Positions 22,254 through 33,536 of a DNA stretch of 64,000 bases are shown here, in pieces (the stretch's first letter is position 1; the number at the start of each line of letters is the position of its first letter). A program made the translations under genes and the position numbers. Under the pieces are notes generated by a model. The model saw only the letters and a list, made by a program, of their open reading frames with translations, made no database searches and was not told the origin of the DNA. The DNA is from Phallusia mammillata. Its lineage: Eukaryota; Chordata; Ascidiacea; Phlebobranchia; Ascidiidae. Where the stretch lies: positions 2,011 to 66,010 of the forward strand of contig QLIY01000844.1 of assembly GCA_003260075.1 (NCBI GenBank), given 5' to 3'.

Positions 22254-25083
22254 TTACTTTGTTAGCTGAAAAAGTTCCGTTTCTTTAGAAATCGGCTTTT
22301 TGTGGGTTGTTGGTTTATTCCAGGAAAAAGATTCTCCGATGTCTTCAAAAAATTGTTGAGTAAAAGGACGATAAAATGCTCGCAGCTTTTTTAGTGTTTC
22401 CTCGTCAGCCTTCTGCCTGCCGTTTCGGGTTCGACCTTTACCACCTCCTAAACACGTCATGTTTTCTGTCATCGGTAGTTGGTTTTGAAACTGTTTCATT
22501 GTAAATTGCCGGTAGCAGAAAAATCCGGTGTGTGGATGGCGAACAAAGTCTTCCTTCAACAAAACCTTTGGAATTCCAATAAAATCCTGCAGTTCCTCAA
22601 TTATAGAACCAGGATCTTGCATAAATCGGTTGCCGTCCAAAATTCTTAAGTTTGAAGCGTTAAAAACACTTTGCCATTGTTTAATGTGAGCTGAGTAAAT
22701 TCCATTGGATAAAAGTGTTGAAGCTTCATCGGTGTGAACTAAGTTGACGATTTTTTCTCTCAATTCAGAGTGTTTTGAAGATATTTTTTGCCATTCTTTG
22801 ATGTTGCGTTGCAGTTTTGGAAGATATTCATCAACATACTCCTCAAATGTTTTGTATTTTCTAATCATTGGATCGTCGTAGAGGTCGTATCTTATTCTCT
22901 GAAAAAAATAAAACATTTTCTCCTCATTGTCACATAACTCAACCCGTTCATTGGATTCCATTCACAACACAAAACCTTATCTAATTTAAACACATTTAAC
23001 TTCAGTTTAATGCCTATACTAAGAAGTACAGATGTTGGCGATATTGAACTTTACATGAAACTAACTTTGTTTTGAGTATGTCCCATTTTTTTTTTATTAG
23101 AATACATATGAAATATCTTGCGTGAGACGGGGATCACGAAAGCAAATTATTCATTTCCATTGTCATCAACCGCCTTCTTTTGTTTTCAAAATTTTAAAAA
23201 AATGCTATTAAATATTTTACGATTCAACCTTACTCAGAATTATTACCTATTAACCTTTTTTTATCGTAACTAAGTTACTTATACTTACTTCATGCACATA
23301 ATCCGAAAACGCTCTAAGAGTTGGATCACAAACTATAAGAATAAGTTTTACATCAGGAATGGATGTTTTGATTAACTCTGGGGTATTTATGGGTGGAAAG
23401 GCGAAGTAAATCGGCGTTTTCTCCATTGCAACTTGTCTGTCATTTGTTAGTGGCATCATGTTTCTGCATTACAACCAACATTTGTAAAATTGGTTGAAAC
23501 TTGGATAAGAACTCCCGAAAATTTTAATACGACTTCTACAAAAATTCTTGAATAAGGGGTTGTAATAGGGGTCCTACCATATTTTGTTTTGAAAAAGATT
23601 GTCATATGTCGTCATGTTTGTTAAAAATAAGAACCTGCCAATAGAACTAAAGAATTTGTTGGTGCGGTATATAAATTGTTCATCGCAAAGTGTTAACCCC
23701 ATGGAGAGCAAAGGTTTCACGTTGTAGGCGCAAGTTTTCCGGCCGCAATAATTACTACCTGTAAACATCCAAATTTTGTCTGGTTCTTGAAGAGAAGAAA
23801 AAACTCTCTATTCCATCAAGTATTCGAACTAAAGGGTGGTGATTCAGAAAACTGATCACTCCGTCAGTTCCACATTTTTTGACTCCGATTCCAATAACTT
23901 TTGGCAAACGATGCTTTTCGTTCTGTTCGTATTTTGGAAACATTTTAATATGTTAGTTACATTTAGTCTCTACAACCTTTTGGGACCGATATTATTAACT
24001 TTTAGGACTGAAAAAAAACGTGCTTTTCTAACAAATAAAATAGTATCTGAAAATTATAAATGTCGTAAACTAATGTATTAATGCTAACTAAATTAAGTTC
24101 CTTCTTTGCTGTAACATATGTAGGCCTATATATATATATACAACAACAGCAATAAACCTTGAAAGTACAGTGTCCAATTAAAAACCAGCGTGCACACATG
24201 AAAAAGCAATCACGGTTTTTAAACTATCGAACTTTGATGTAATAATTGTATTGGTACCACTAGCGTATTTAGGGGGGGGACAAGGTGCCATGCCCCCCCG
24301 GGGGGGGGGGAACTGCGCGTATGACGTTACAATGGATTTTATAATACATTGTTACGTCACACTCATACAAGTGAAAATAACTCACAATATGATTAAGAGG
24401 CAACCACTGTTAAAAACAACTGTGTCGAGTGTTGAAAAGTGTTACATGTATACGATCGAATCGTGACTATAACGTTCGTTACTTACAGCAAGAGTAAGGG
24501 CTTCACAGGGCCTTAGGCCAACCAGCATTTAGTTGATATTGCGAGTTTAGTCGGCACAACAGGTGCTACAGAGAGGTCTACACAGTCTACCGCCAGATGG
24601 CGCACTTGCCGTCGCAAGATGGCGCAGTTGCCACCGCAAGATGGCGCAATATATTTTATATTGTTGGCCCCCCCTAAAAACGATCCTGGATACGTCACTG
24701 ATTGATACCTTAATATTTTCTTCATTGTATTTCTCAATTTTTTGCAGAATATTTTCCCGTGTTTCAATCCTTCGTTGCACTAAAAAATATTTCCAATATT
24801 AACTGTAGATTTTGTGCTCTTTACACGTACATTTGATTTAAAATGCATTTTGGTGCGTAAAGAACCGAATATCTCTCTGCTTGAAAAATCCTGTTTCGAA
24901 CCATCATTGGCATAAATATTTGGTTGAAGTAATGTACTGCTACTCACCTTCAAGGAAGCTTTTGCGTGATATATCTTTAACCATCATAGCCAGCAACAAA
25001 ATAATAATGAGAAACAGAATGATTAGGGCAATCTTCACATTCCGTTTGAAATAGTTCTGTGACTTTTTTAGAAAGCGCAACAT
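22254..25083 (-). CDS. Heparan-sulfate 3-O-sulfotransferase-like, inverted paralogue
   Basis: Five exons on the minus strand: 25083-24948, 24779-24709, 23922-23759, 23463-23289 and 22898-22254; 396 aa. The two middle exons are exactly 164 and 175 bases, as in the gene at 19196. The product has a strong membrane anchor (IALIILFLIIILLLAMMV, ~17-34), a charged stem, GIGVKKCGT, ESFFFS, MEKTPIYFAFPP, LIVCDPTLRAFSDY, GIYSAHIKQW, KGRTRNG and LRAFYRPF, then a C-terminal extension of about 18 residues. The PAPS-contact Arg is Cys here too. The stem is split over two exons, unlike the plus-strand gene. The donor of exon 2 lies inside the target duplication of a MITE. The start is the ATG directly after ctttcag. 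Confidence 0.87.
24258..24700. mobile_element. MITE inserted at a splice donor
   Basis: Right end reads cagtgacgtatccagg on the minus strand; left end cactagcgtatttaggg is a decayed match. The 8-bp repeats are attggtac (24250-24257) and attgatac (24701-24708), one mismatch. The right repeat forms the first eight intron bases after exon 2 of the minus-strand sulfotransferase. Contains G/C runs around 24273-24310 and the tandem repeat at 24592. Confidence 0.7.
24592..24650. repeat. 22-bp tandem repeat, about 2.7 units
   Basis: Units share gcaagatggcgca and gttgcc with few differences (gccagatggcgcacttgc is the first). Lies within the MITE at 24258-24700. Confidence 0.7.
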
Positions 25084-25267
25084 CTGAAAGCGAACGATAC
25101 TCGCTTGCTTAACAGTTAATTCTAAAAGCAAAAATAAATCTTGGTTAAAATAGCTTTTCTCATTTTACGGGCAATTTTAAGGTGATGGAGTTTAAGTGGC
25201 TAAATCTTATCTGCATCAATCACGTGTTCAGTCTCCCGGAATTAATCATCCACAACAAGTTTATTTC
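25084..25267. other. Upstream region of the minus-strand sulfotransferase
   Basis: An acceptor-like cttttag lies near 25123-25129 and ctttcag directly precedes the start codon. No TATA box recognised. Confidence 0.35.
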
Positions 25268-25400
25268 TCGTGATCGCTTTTTTGTAATTTTGTCGAACCC
25301 TTTAACCCTAAGCTAATCAAGCGCAGGGGGGGGGGCTTTTTTGTAATTTTGTCGAACCCTTTAACCTTAAGCTAATCATGCGCAATGACTTTGGTTCATA
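25268..25400. repeat. Direct duplication separated by 9 G
   Basis: 25268-25325 and 25335-25391 are the same sequence with two or three differences. A third, looser copy of the aatcaagcgcaatgactttgg part follows near 25450, so there is also a genuine degenerate repeat underneath. Confidence 0.6.
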
Positions 25401-25557
25401 AAGTAGATTGTTTTCAAATTCTCGCATGTCTAGTTTCATTAACCCAAGTTAATCAAGCGCAATGACTTTGGTTCATCGAGTTCATTGTTTAACTCCCTTG
25501 GGTCAAATTTGTTTTCCCCTGAGTTTCTTTAACCGTTGTTTACTCAAGCGCTGGCCC

Positions 25558-25845
25558 TATAAATACCACGCCACAAACTCTGAAATTCATGCTAGTTCTA
25601 AATTCTAGTTCTAACCGTTAAAATTCTGGTCAAAGTGCGAATACTATATTCTGTCTTTATTCGCCAACGTATGCGTCGATCGTGAACTTGATGTCCGCTG
25701 AAATCGTATAAGTAAGTTATCTGTGTTCGTCTGTTTGTTATGTTGCTTGTAATAAAACTCGTGAAGTAGATACCTATGTCTGTGCTATGCTCAGTTATTA
25801 ACCGGAGTCAGCTTTGCATTCGCTGCAAAAGTGGTGACCCTTTTG
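25558..25845 (+). mobile_element. Possible LTR fragment with primer-binding-site-like sequence
   Basis: TATAAATA at 25558, a polyadenylation-like aataaaa near 25751, then tggtgaccc at 25832, which begins with TGG as retroelement primer-binding sites do. The part from gtaagttatctgtg to aataaaac is repeated at 26487-26580, as expected for a multi-copy LTR. No gag or pol frame was recognised and the TG...CA borders are not certain. Confidence 0.35.
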
Positions 25846-26486
25846 GTGATGATAACGAACACGCAACTTTTAACCTTCTGAAAAAATAACTGCGCATAGT
25901 ATTTTTCAAAAGTAACCTTCTGAGAAAATAACTGCGAACTTAGAAACAGTTCTAACAATAGCGTATCAACTAAGCATAGTTCTAACTCTATTACTCATGT
26001 CAAGTAAGTTTTTCAGGAGTTTTAGCCAACAAGGCTGCATCTTATTCTATTCAAGATTGAAGGCCAAAGAAAAGTACAAAATTCAAAGGCTAATTCGGTA
26101 AGTTTAATTCATAAGTTTTACTTTGTTGTGTACATTTTATGTTACTAAGCCACGCCTAACGATACGTTATGTTTATGCATTTAAGTTTAACGCCTGATCA
26201 CTTACCTATGGGGTTATGTTACAGCATATATTTCACGCCACTTGCCTTGCACTTGCTAATCTACTGGTGAAAAACTACTGTACCGTGTCATTAACTATAA
26301 CTTTTACTAAGAAATATGTAAAGGGTATGTTTGATACGATTGTAGAATGATCTACGAGTTTGATTTAACGTAGAAATCCTCGACTCACTGAGGTATACAG
26401 CTTGCGGGCGCTGTATTTTAAACAAGGCAATTACGTATCTTATCATTTCTACAAAACCCGCAGAACGATACAAGGTCCTTGACAAC

Positions 26487-26578
26487 GTAGTAAGTTATCT
26501 GTGTTCGTCTGTTTAAGGTCCTTGACAACATAGTAAGTTATCTGTGTTCGTCTGTTTGTTATGTTGCTTGTAATAAAA

Positions 26579-26615
<37 letters not shown>
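26487..26615. repeat. Repeated LTR-like segment ending in 36 G
   Basis: aaggtccttgacaac and gtaagttatctgtgttcg occur twice in tandem, the second running on to aataaaac as at 25709-25760, then 36 G (26580-26615). Confidence 0.6.
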
Positions 26616-26616
<1 letters not shown>

Positions 26617-26834
26617 ATCAATCGGGTTAAACTCTGATCAATACTCAGCAGACTAATATACACCCAGATTTTAAGATTCTATCGAATCCATAGAAATGAA
26701 GTGCATATATTCTACAGAAATGCATACATGCATACAATTGTTTAGTGACATTTCGTGGCTGAAGCCTTTTTTAACAATGGTGGCTGGTTTTCAATGGCAG
26801 ATTCTGCTGTTTTCAACATAGCTGAACTTTTAAG

Positions 26835-27067
26835 CGTTGGTCTTTAACATATATACACCAATAATGAATTAAAGAACATACAAATCCTCTGAACTAAAAA
26901 AAAATATTTCAAAATAAGTTGGTTCTATTTCCTTCTGTAAGACGGGGGGGGGGGAGCGTTGGTCTTTAACACATATACACCAATAATGGATTAAAGAACA
27001 TAAAAATCCTCTGAACTAAAAAAAAAATATTTCAAAATAAGTTGGTTCTATTTCCTTCTGTAAGACT
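26835..27067. repeat. Direct duplication separated by 11 G
   Basis: The sequence from agcgttggtctttaac to ccttctgtaagac appears before and after the G run at 26944-26954, with a handful of base differences and one A-run length change. Confidence 0.65.
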
Positions 27068-27540
27068 ATTGACCATCAATCACTATCAAGTTTCACAGCC
27101 TGCAGCTGTACCTATTCAAACACTAGCGTTATACTGCCCACACCAACGGCCACGTCTCTTCATACACAGTAAATTAAACGTAGCTGGATCCAATCTACTC
27201 CGCAAAGGAAGCGATTCATTGAGGGTCCCGGATACAGTTTTCTGAAAGTGGATAAGCCGAATTGACTGTCCGTCTATCCGACTAAACAACGTATTCGTTT
27301 GTGCCAGCAGTTCACCAAACATATTAGTAAACCGGTCTTCCAACCACTCCAATGCGTTTGTATCAATTGGTTGTATGAACTGCTGTTACTTGCATGCGCG
27401 ACCTATTAAGCAATAGTTGTGTCTCTATTGCTTTGTCGCGTGTTTTACACTGAGTGGTCACTTAAACCACTGCTAAACTCAATTGGGCTGTTGATCAGCA
27501 AACACTTAGGTGATATGAAATCATGTCACACTAGACTTAG

Positions 27541-27733
27541 AGCCTTTTTTCAAAACTATAGAACTCATTCTTCTCTCCCAGTAAAGTTTGTTCTAATCGC
27601 GCATTGTATGTTGAGCCATCCGTTACTCCTACTAACTTACGTGAATAAAGCGTGGGATTGTTGTTCAAACTTCGCCAAGGACGGTCTCAAGCCCGGCTGA
27701 AAAAGAAGGAGGGTTGGGCGTCGGGCCAGCAAC

Positions 27734-27777
<44 letters not shown>

Positions 27778-28330
27778 GGGTTGGAGTGACATCTTAGGAC
27801 CATTCGGTGTAGCAAGCAAAACTAACAATAACGGGCACAGACTTCTTACCATCTGCAGTACAAACGAGTTATGTATAAGGAACACTTTTTTTAATCACAA
27901 ACGCATACACAAGCAAACCTGGAAATCCCCAAACGGCAAAACAACAAGTGAAATTGACTATATTTGCATATGNACCAGGGGTTCTTAACCTGGGGTGCAC
28001 GCACCCCCAAGGGGTGCGAGAACTGTTCCTAGGGGGTGCGGGGATGCTGAATCATTAAGGTTGGTTAGGTCTATTCTATTTAAGCAATTACAGAAGGGGG
28101 AGCGAAAACTGGTTGGTGATTTAAAAGGGGGTGCGAAAATTGGTTAGTGATTTGAAAGGGGTGCAGCAAGGAAAAAAGGTTAAGAACCACTAACTTGGAG
28201 CCTTTTCTTTCAAAACTATAGAACTCATTCTTCTCTCCCAGTAAAGTTTGTTCTAATCGCGCATTGTACGTTGAGCCATCCGTTACTCCTAATAACTTAC
28301 GTGAATAAAGCGTGGGATTGTTGTTCAAAG
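27541..28330. repeat. Two copies of a 130-bp segment around G40 and a MITE
   Basis: 27541-27671 and 28197-28329 are near identical. Between them lie 40 G (27736-27775), an N (27973) and the MITE at 27976. The second copy has the MITE directly upstream and the first does not, which would fit an insertion polymorphism if the two are alleles. Confidence 0.6.
27976..28192. mobile_element. hAT-like MITE, 217 bp
   Basis: Starts caggggttcttaacct and ends aggttaagaaccacta. The interior has direct copies of gggggtgcgaaaa / ggggtgcgagaac. The left flank is interrupted by an N three bases away, so no target duplication can be scored. Confidence 0.75.
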
Positions 28331-28558
28331 TAAGTTTGGATATACATTCAGAACCGATCAGAAACCACGTAAACCGGAGATTTGGCAGTTGTTAAAACCG
28401 AAAGTCATGAATTAACGTAATGAAACGACTCACTTCTATAGTTATCCTACCATGGGTAAAAATTACACGAAATTAGCTGCAGAACTTAGCCACAAACATT
28501 TTTAAGTTAAAAATCTGAACAAAGCGTACCTTGGCCAAGCTTTGACACAAGGTGTAAC

Positions 28559-29090
28559 CATGGGCGCCGAGTAGGTTTGTAAAGCACGGTGGCGGCCACC
28601 GTGGAAATTTTGGTTAGTTTATAGCGGTATTGAATGAAATATATAAAATCTGAAAAAAGATAGGAACATTTTGCCTTTTAACAAGCGTGCTGGTGATTCA
28701 GTTACGTATCGTGGCTCTAAACTGCAACTTGTTTTGGTTAGTGCCTTGTTTATGATGTAAAAAACACAATTGTCTGCCAGTGAATGTTGGGCCATTGTTG
28801 TGTACAATGTAAATGTGTTGTAATAAATGGTTATCTATAAGGTGATATAAAGCAGCAACAATTTGACGAAACATGTTTAACGTTGCTAAACCAATGATAA
28901 ACGTTACAGCAGCGTGTTGCAATTGCCAACTAAATATTATTTCAAACATATCGTTTTTCTTATGATTTTGACGAATGTTGCATTTTATGGGAAGTTTGTT
29001 GGGCTTTGAGTTAGAGTTCTTGCTGCAAGCATAGGTGACGTCATATTTTACGTCCGCCACCTTGCATTTTTGTAAAACTCGGCGCCTATG
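28559..29090. mobile_element. 532-bp element with catgggcgccgag termini
   Basis: Left end catgggcgccgag; right end ctcggcgcctatg. About 38 bases of imperfect inverted repeat extend inward to ggtggcgg / ccgccacc. Identical 8-bp direct repeats ggtgtaac lie at 28551-28558 and 29091-29098. The duplication length suggests hAT, but the tip is not the common cagNgg form. Two minus-strand open frames inside lack a recognisable transposase. Confidence 0.75.
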
Positions 29091-29418
29091 GGTGTAACTT
29101 TAAGTTTAGAATTAACGCCTCAACGTAGATTTGGTTTATTTCTTCATCAGGTTGTTGTTTACTTTAGGTAATATGCTTGCGCATTGCAGTAAGGAAGGTG
29201 GTGTTGACCCACCAGTGCAAACAAACATTGCAATTCAGTCAATAACTTAGTTGTTGATTAATTTTTTGTGTGACCAAGCATTGCAGCATCATGTGATATA
29301 TGCATTGTACATTTCCACTCCCGTCAAAACGCAGTTAGTTAGTTGAGTCAGAAACCAACTTTTCGCGCACAAGCATATCAAAAGGTTTTTCAGAAAAGAC
29401 TCTTTGTCAGACTTCAAA

Positions 29419-32400
29419 ATGAAAGTTGTACTTTTTCTGCTAATTGTTGCAGGCACGAATGTAAAACTTTCGTTTCAAGCAGAATGCCACGGAAAGGTAA
29501 AGAACAGACGTAAATATATGCATGTAGTCCAACATTTTGCTAAACTTTACCAAAAAGCTTTGCAATACATTTTTGTCGAAAATATTAATTTTTCATGGAA
29601 AACTGCGTTTTGAAATCATTTTTTTTAAATAATACAATACAACTAACCCATGCATAGCTTATAGTAAAAAACATTTGCAAAATTCTTTGTAATACTAACA
29701 TAAACTTTGTTTAGCCGGACCCAAATGCGATGCCTAATGTAAATCCGATCATCAAACCGCGGGGGGGGGGGAACATTTGCAAAATTCATTGTAATACTAA
29801 CATAAACTTTGTTCAGCCGGACCCAAATGCGATGCCTAATGTAAATCCGATCATCAAACCGCAAATGAAACTGGTATCAACAGAAAAAAATGGAAAATTG
29901 TACACAGTTGGCGCCGACAACCCAGCTTTGCACATTTTGCATGTGTGGGGTGGGTAATTTTAATTTTATAGATTTCTGTCATATATAGTTACAGAAAAAT
30001 TACCATACGTCTCAATTTATCACAGGTACCCCTTACGAGATGGGATTTGCTCACGGTACTTTGCTTAAGAAACAAGTAGTTGACTTTATGAATCAAGTAT
30101 GGGATTATCTCGAGGAGCAAGTGGTTGGTATAATTGTTTTGTTTTCAGAATGGGCAAATAGTGCTGTAGCCTAAACATCCGTGTGCAGCCCACAGCATTT
30201 TGCGAAGGCCCGCCGAATGTTTTTTTTTGCTTTTATATAAGTTACATAAAAAATATTAAAATTGCTTTCATGTTTTGATTTTTCAGATAGAAGCCATTAA
30301 TGGTTCGGTGAAGCACAAGTTCCATGATTGGTTTTTGGAAGATGTCGCAAACTTAGGGTAAATAACTTTTGTCATAGCACATATAACTTAAGACAAATTT
30401 TGTCGTAAAATTGCGGAGCGTTCTCGCAAGACAGGGGTTTCGGTCGCGAGTCATTTGATGGTCATTATACTTTACTGTAAATCCACCTTTTTTCAAGCAA
30501 AAAAGACTGACAAAAATTAATTTAAAACAAAAGGCTACGCTATTAGTGTAAAATCCTTCCACACCCAAAACGATAAGAGTTTCTAAATAACTACAAATAC
30601 ACTTTCCAGTGTAAAAGAAAAGTCACAAACAACGCTTTTACGTACCGTTTGCAGTACTTGTGCGAGTTGTACCGCAGTTTGGAAATCACTTACCCAAACG
30701 AAGCAAACAAGGCTGTGAGAGCATTTGAGCATATTATTAAAACTCATTGTCACATGGAGATAAATTACACCTCTTTTTTATTGAGCTGTATAACCCCGAA
30801 AAAAACAAAACAATAAAACAATCATTATTGATGCGCAATATTGATGTCAGCACTATGTAAAATTTCAAATTCATTGTTTTCCAATGTTTAAGAATCGAAG
30901 CAGCTTGTGATCTGGAAATTTTGGTGACTTCCAAATACAGCGGCAACTACTTTTTTGAAGAACTGAAAGGAATTGCTGATGCCAGTGGACTAGATATTAA
31001 AGTAACTGATCATAACCTTTTTATTGTTTACTGCAGGGGTCGGCAACCTTTTTTGCACTGCGGACCGCTTTATGAAGTGAAATTTAATCGCGGACCGGTC
31101 TTTAAAACACTACAAATATTTGGCAATAATAACACTTAAATTAGTTTATCATCCCGGGATACATGGGCAAAATGTTTTATAGCATTTAACCTGAAAAATT
31201 ATACGGCCCGGTAACCAACTCGTCGCGGACCGGTACCGGGCCGCGGACCGGCGGTTGCCGACCACTGGTCTACAACGTACCGTTTTCGCAAGGTTTTGTG
31301 ACGTTTTCCTTTGTTTCCAGGCTTTCTACTACCCAACCCATGCCGGTTTACCACTTGGAACCGCCGATTCTCCGCACTACCTTNTTGCTAGGTCAGACTT
31401 ATCTTGCTACATTGCTTTTAACGTTGTTTGTGATTCAGTACTACATAACGCACTTTTCTGTATGTTAGCGATCAGCTTGCTGTGTAGGTACGGCCCAAAG
31501 CAAACGAAAATCTCACATAGTTGCTATATGTAGAAAATCCAGCGAATTCATATGCTTGGAGAACTAACTAAGGGAAGTTGTTCTATGTTTGGGGCGTGGG
31601 ACAGTGCGGTGCCGAGTGGAAACGGCCTTTTGCAACTACGATCACTCGACTGGAACATGGATGGTGAGTAAAACGTGTCATTAACTTTTTACCTGCCGCT
31701 GGGCAGAGGCATCAAGACTTCACAGTAATTTAAACATCTCCGAATAACATCTTCAATATGTGGAGTTTTAAGAATGTATTGGATGCCCTAGCGTACTGCA
31801 ATGCTTCCTTGAGAGTACTGAAACCATAATCCTGGGATCGAACCTCGTGAAGTAAATAAATTATTACCCTGTCGTTCTTTCAGGCCCTTTTAAGAATTTC
31901 CCACAATTAACCATCTATCACCCAAACGGAAATCAAACTGGAATTAATGGTCTATCTGCAAAAACGTTTGTAAACGTTGGATGGACAGGTTAGCAATTAA
32001 AGCCGAAATTCTGTGCCTTGCTTATTTCAAGCAAATTTTCGATCCTATTCGCACTGTTCAGGTTGGATTGGCTCCATAACAGGAATTTCTGAAGCAAAGA
32101 TTGCAATATCCGAAATAGGGGCGTCGTATCCAGACGACAGCTTTGGTAAAGAATCGAGGTTTGGAATTCCATTCACGGTAATTACAACTCATCTATCACC
32201 TTACCCAAAGCAAACATATCATTAATTCTATTATTTTTAGTATATTCTTCGGGATATACTTCAGTTTGACTACACACTTGACGACGCTATTAACCGAATC
32301 GCAAACGCCCACCGCACCTGTGACTTGATTTTGGGGGTTGGGGATGGAAAGGTACGTTGTTCGCTTTGTTATTTCATGCTACATTTAGTTTATTCACATT

Positions 32401-32922
32401 CATAGGAAAAACGTGGCTTCAGAGGCGTTCAGTATTCCGCTTCAGTTGCTAATTTCTTTGATGATCAAAACATGCGTCCTGTGGCACCTTGGCACCCGAA
32501 AATAACAGATGTGGTTTATTACGGTATTAACACAATGTCAAAAGACTAAAAGCGAAAATATCTGTTTAGTCATCTTAACATTGCAATGCTTTAAGGTATG
32601 GACTGGCTCTGTCCTGGTTATGCCCAAGTGCTAGCTAATCAGTTGACGAAATATCACGGAAAACTGACCCCGGAACTGACAATCATGGATGTTGTGTCAA
32701 TTGTGCAAAGCGGATCAACCCATATTGCTATTTATGATTTCGAACATGAGATGATGTACAATTCCTTTTCAAAAGCGGACGTGCAAACTGGACCAGTTGC
32801 AGCCTACGACAGGTAGAAAATTTTTATCGACTAGTTAAATGGATTATCTGACATTTTACTGCATTTTTAGAGCTTTCTTTCAGTTCGATGTTGCTGCTTT
32901 GTTTGCAGAAAAAAGGCCTTGA
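29419..32922 (+). CDS. Peptidase C45 / acid-ceramidase-like N-terminal-nucleophile hydrolase
   Basis: Twelve exons: 29419-29496, 29817-29949, 30026-30123, 30287-30357, 30893-31001, 31534-31663, 31884-31988, 32062-32177, 32241-32351, 32406-32523, 32596-32812 and 32871-32922; 445 aa, phases consistent throughout (the third exon could end three bases earlier). Resembles Dictyostelium dcd1-type acid-ceramidase-like proteins of the C45 family. Seen: signal peptide (VVLFLLIVAG), GTPYEMGFAHG, GIADASGLD, RIHMLGELTKGSCSMFGAW with Cys179 as the expected autocatalytic nucleophile, LRSLDWNMDGP, GWIGSITGIS, and a C-terminal FDVAALF. Likely a secreted or lysosomal amide hydrolase; substrate not deducible. 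Part of exon 2 is also present upstream (29713-29760) before a G run, taken as an overlap artefact. Introns carry a MITE (31034) and an N (31384). Confidence 0.75.
29672..29862 (+). repeat. Exon 2 start duplicated across 11 G
   Basis: 29672-29760 and 29773-29860 are near identical and include the acceptor and first codons of the C45 gene's exon 2. Only the second copy continues into the full exon, so the first should be ignored when building the gene. Confidence 0.65.
31034..31267. mobile_element. hAT MITE in a C45-gene intron
   Basis: Starts caggggtcggcaacc and ends ggttgccgaccactg, 234 bp, sister of 12678-12905. Flanks gtttactg and gtctacaa share five of eight positions, so the target duplication is degraded. 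Confidence 0.8.
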
Positions 32923-33374
32923 TTCAAAACTTTCTTTGAAGCCAGTTCAATGGAAATGTGTTCTATTTTAAATTATTATTTTTTTTGTGATTTTACACAA
33001 TGTGTCTATTTTCAATCGAAACAAGTAAATTGCAAAATAAGTCCCGGTTTGAAGCAAAACGTCACAATTCCAGAAATAAAGTGACGTGGCGCAAAACTAC
33101 CAAACAACGAATTTTTGAATGACGTTATAAGACAACAATTCTACGGTAGTATGAAAACAAAATAAAAAATAAAAAAACTCATTAAAAAAATAAAATTGAC
33201 CCACAAAATCTAAAAGCATAGGCTACTGTTTATCCCACAAAACCGCCATTGTACAAAAATGCCCCTTCATTCGATCCTACCTATTGGTATCGTAGACTAT
33301 CTACATATAAAGGCCCATGCAAACATGATGCGATCAATGAGACTTGCGACACTTGAATCCCGATTTAAGGTTTT

Positions 33375-33536
33375 ATGTCTGTATGTGGAAGGGTGACCCG
33401 GACCATTCGGTCAAGCTCCTGCTGCCCATGAATGCAAGTTTTTTTTCACGGGGTTTGAACCCAGGACACTCCCGGGGACGAATCCCGGGGGGGGGGCCAG
33501 GCGCCAGACCATTCGGCCAAGTTCCTGCCCTAGGTT
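33375..33536 (-). mobile_element. tRNA-derived SINE-like sequence
   Basis: On the minus strand ttggccgaatggtctgg looks like a tRNA Leu/Ser A box and, about 55 bases on, gggttcaaacc looks like a B box. A second A-box-like gaccgaatggtccgg follows. The block is interrupted by a C run on this strand. No poly-A tail or target duplication was found, so this could be a tRNA pseudogene. Confidence 0.4.

Noticed and set aside
1173-25083. Gene cluster as an allorecognition or self-incompatibility locus
   Set aside because: Tempting because of high divergence and glycan enzymes, but none of the known tunicate recognition families (polycystin-like, fibrinogen-like) is present and the variation is confounded by assembly artefacts.
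27116-27352. 78-codon minus-strand frame that might be a gag fragment
   Set aside because: No zinc knuckle, protease or other retroelement motif; lies among repeats but cannot be assigned.
30610-30775. Possible extra exon of the C45 gene
   Set aside because: It would start at an acceptor, but the translation does not match the family and hits a stop. Joining 30357 directly to 30893 keeps frame and gives the expected motif.
31255-31533. Open frame after the intronic MITE
   Set aside because: Contains MITE end sequence and an N, and stops at the acceptor of the next real exon.
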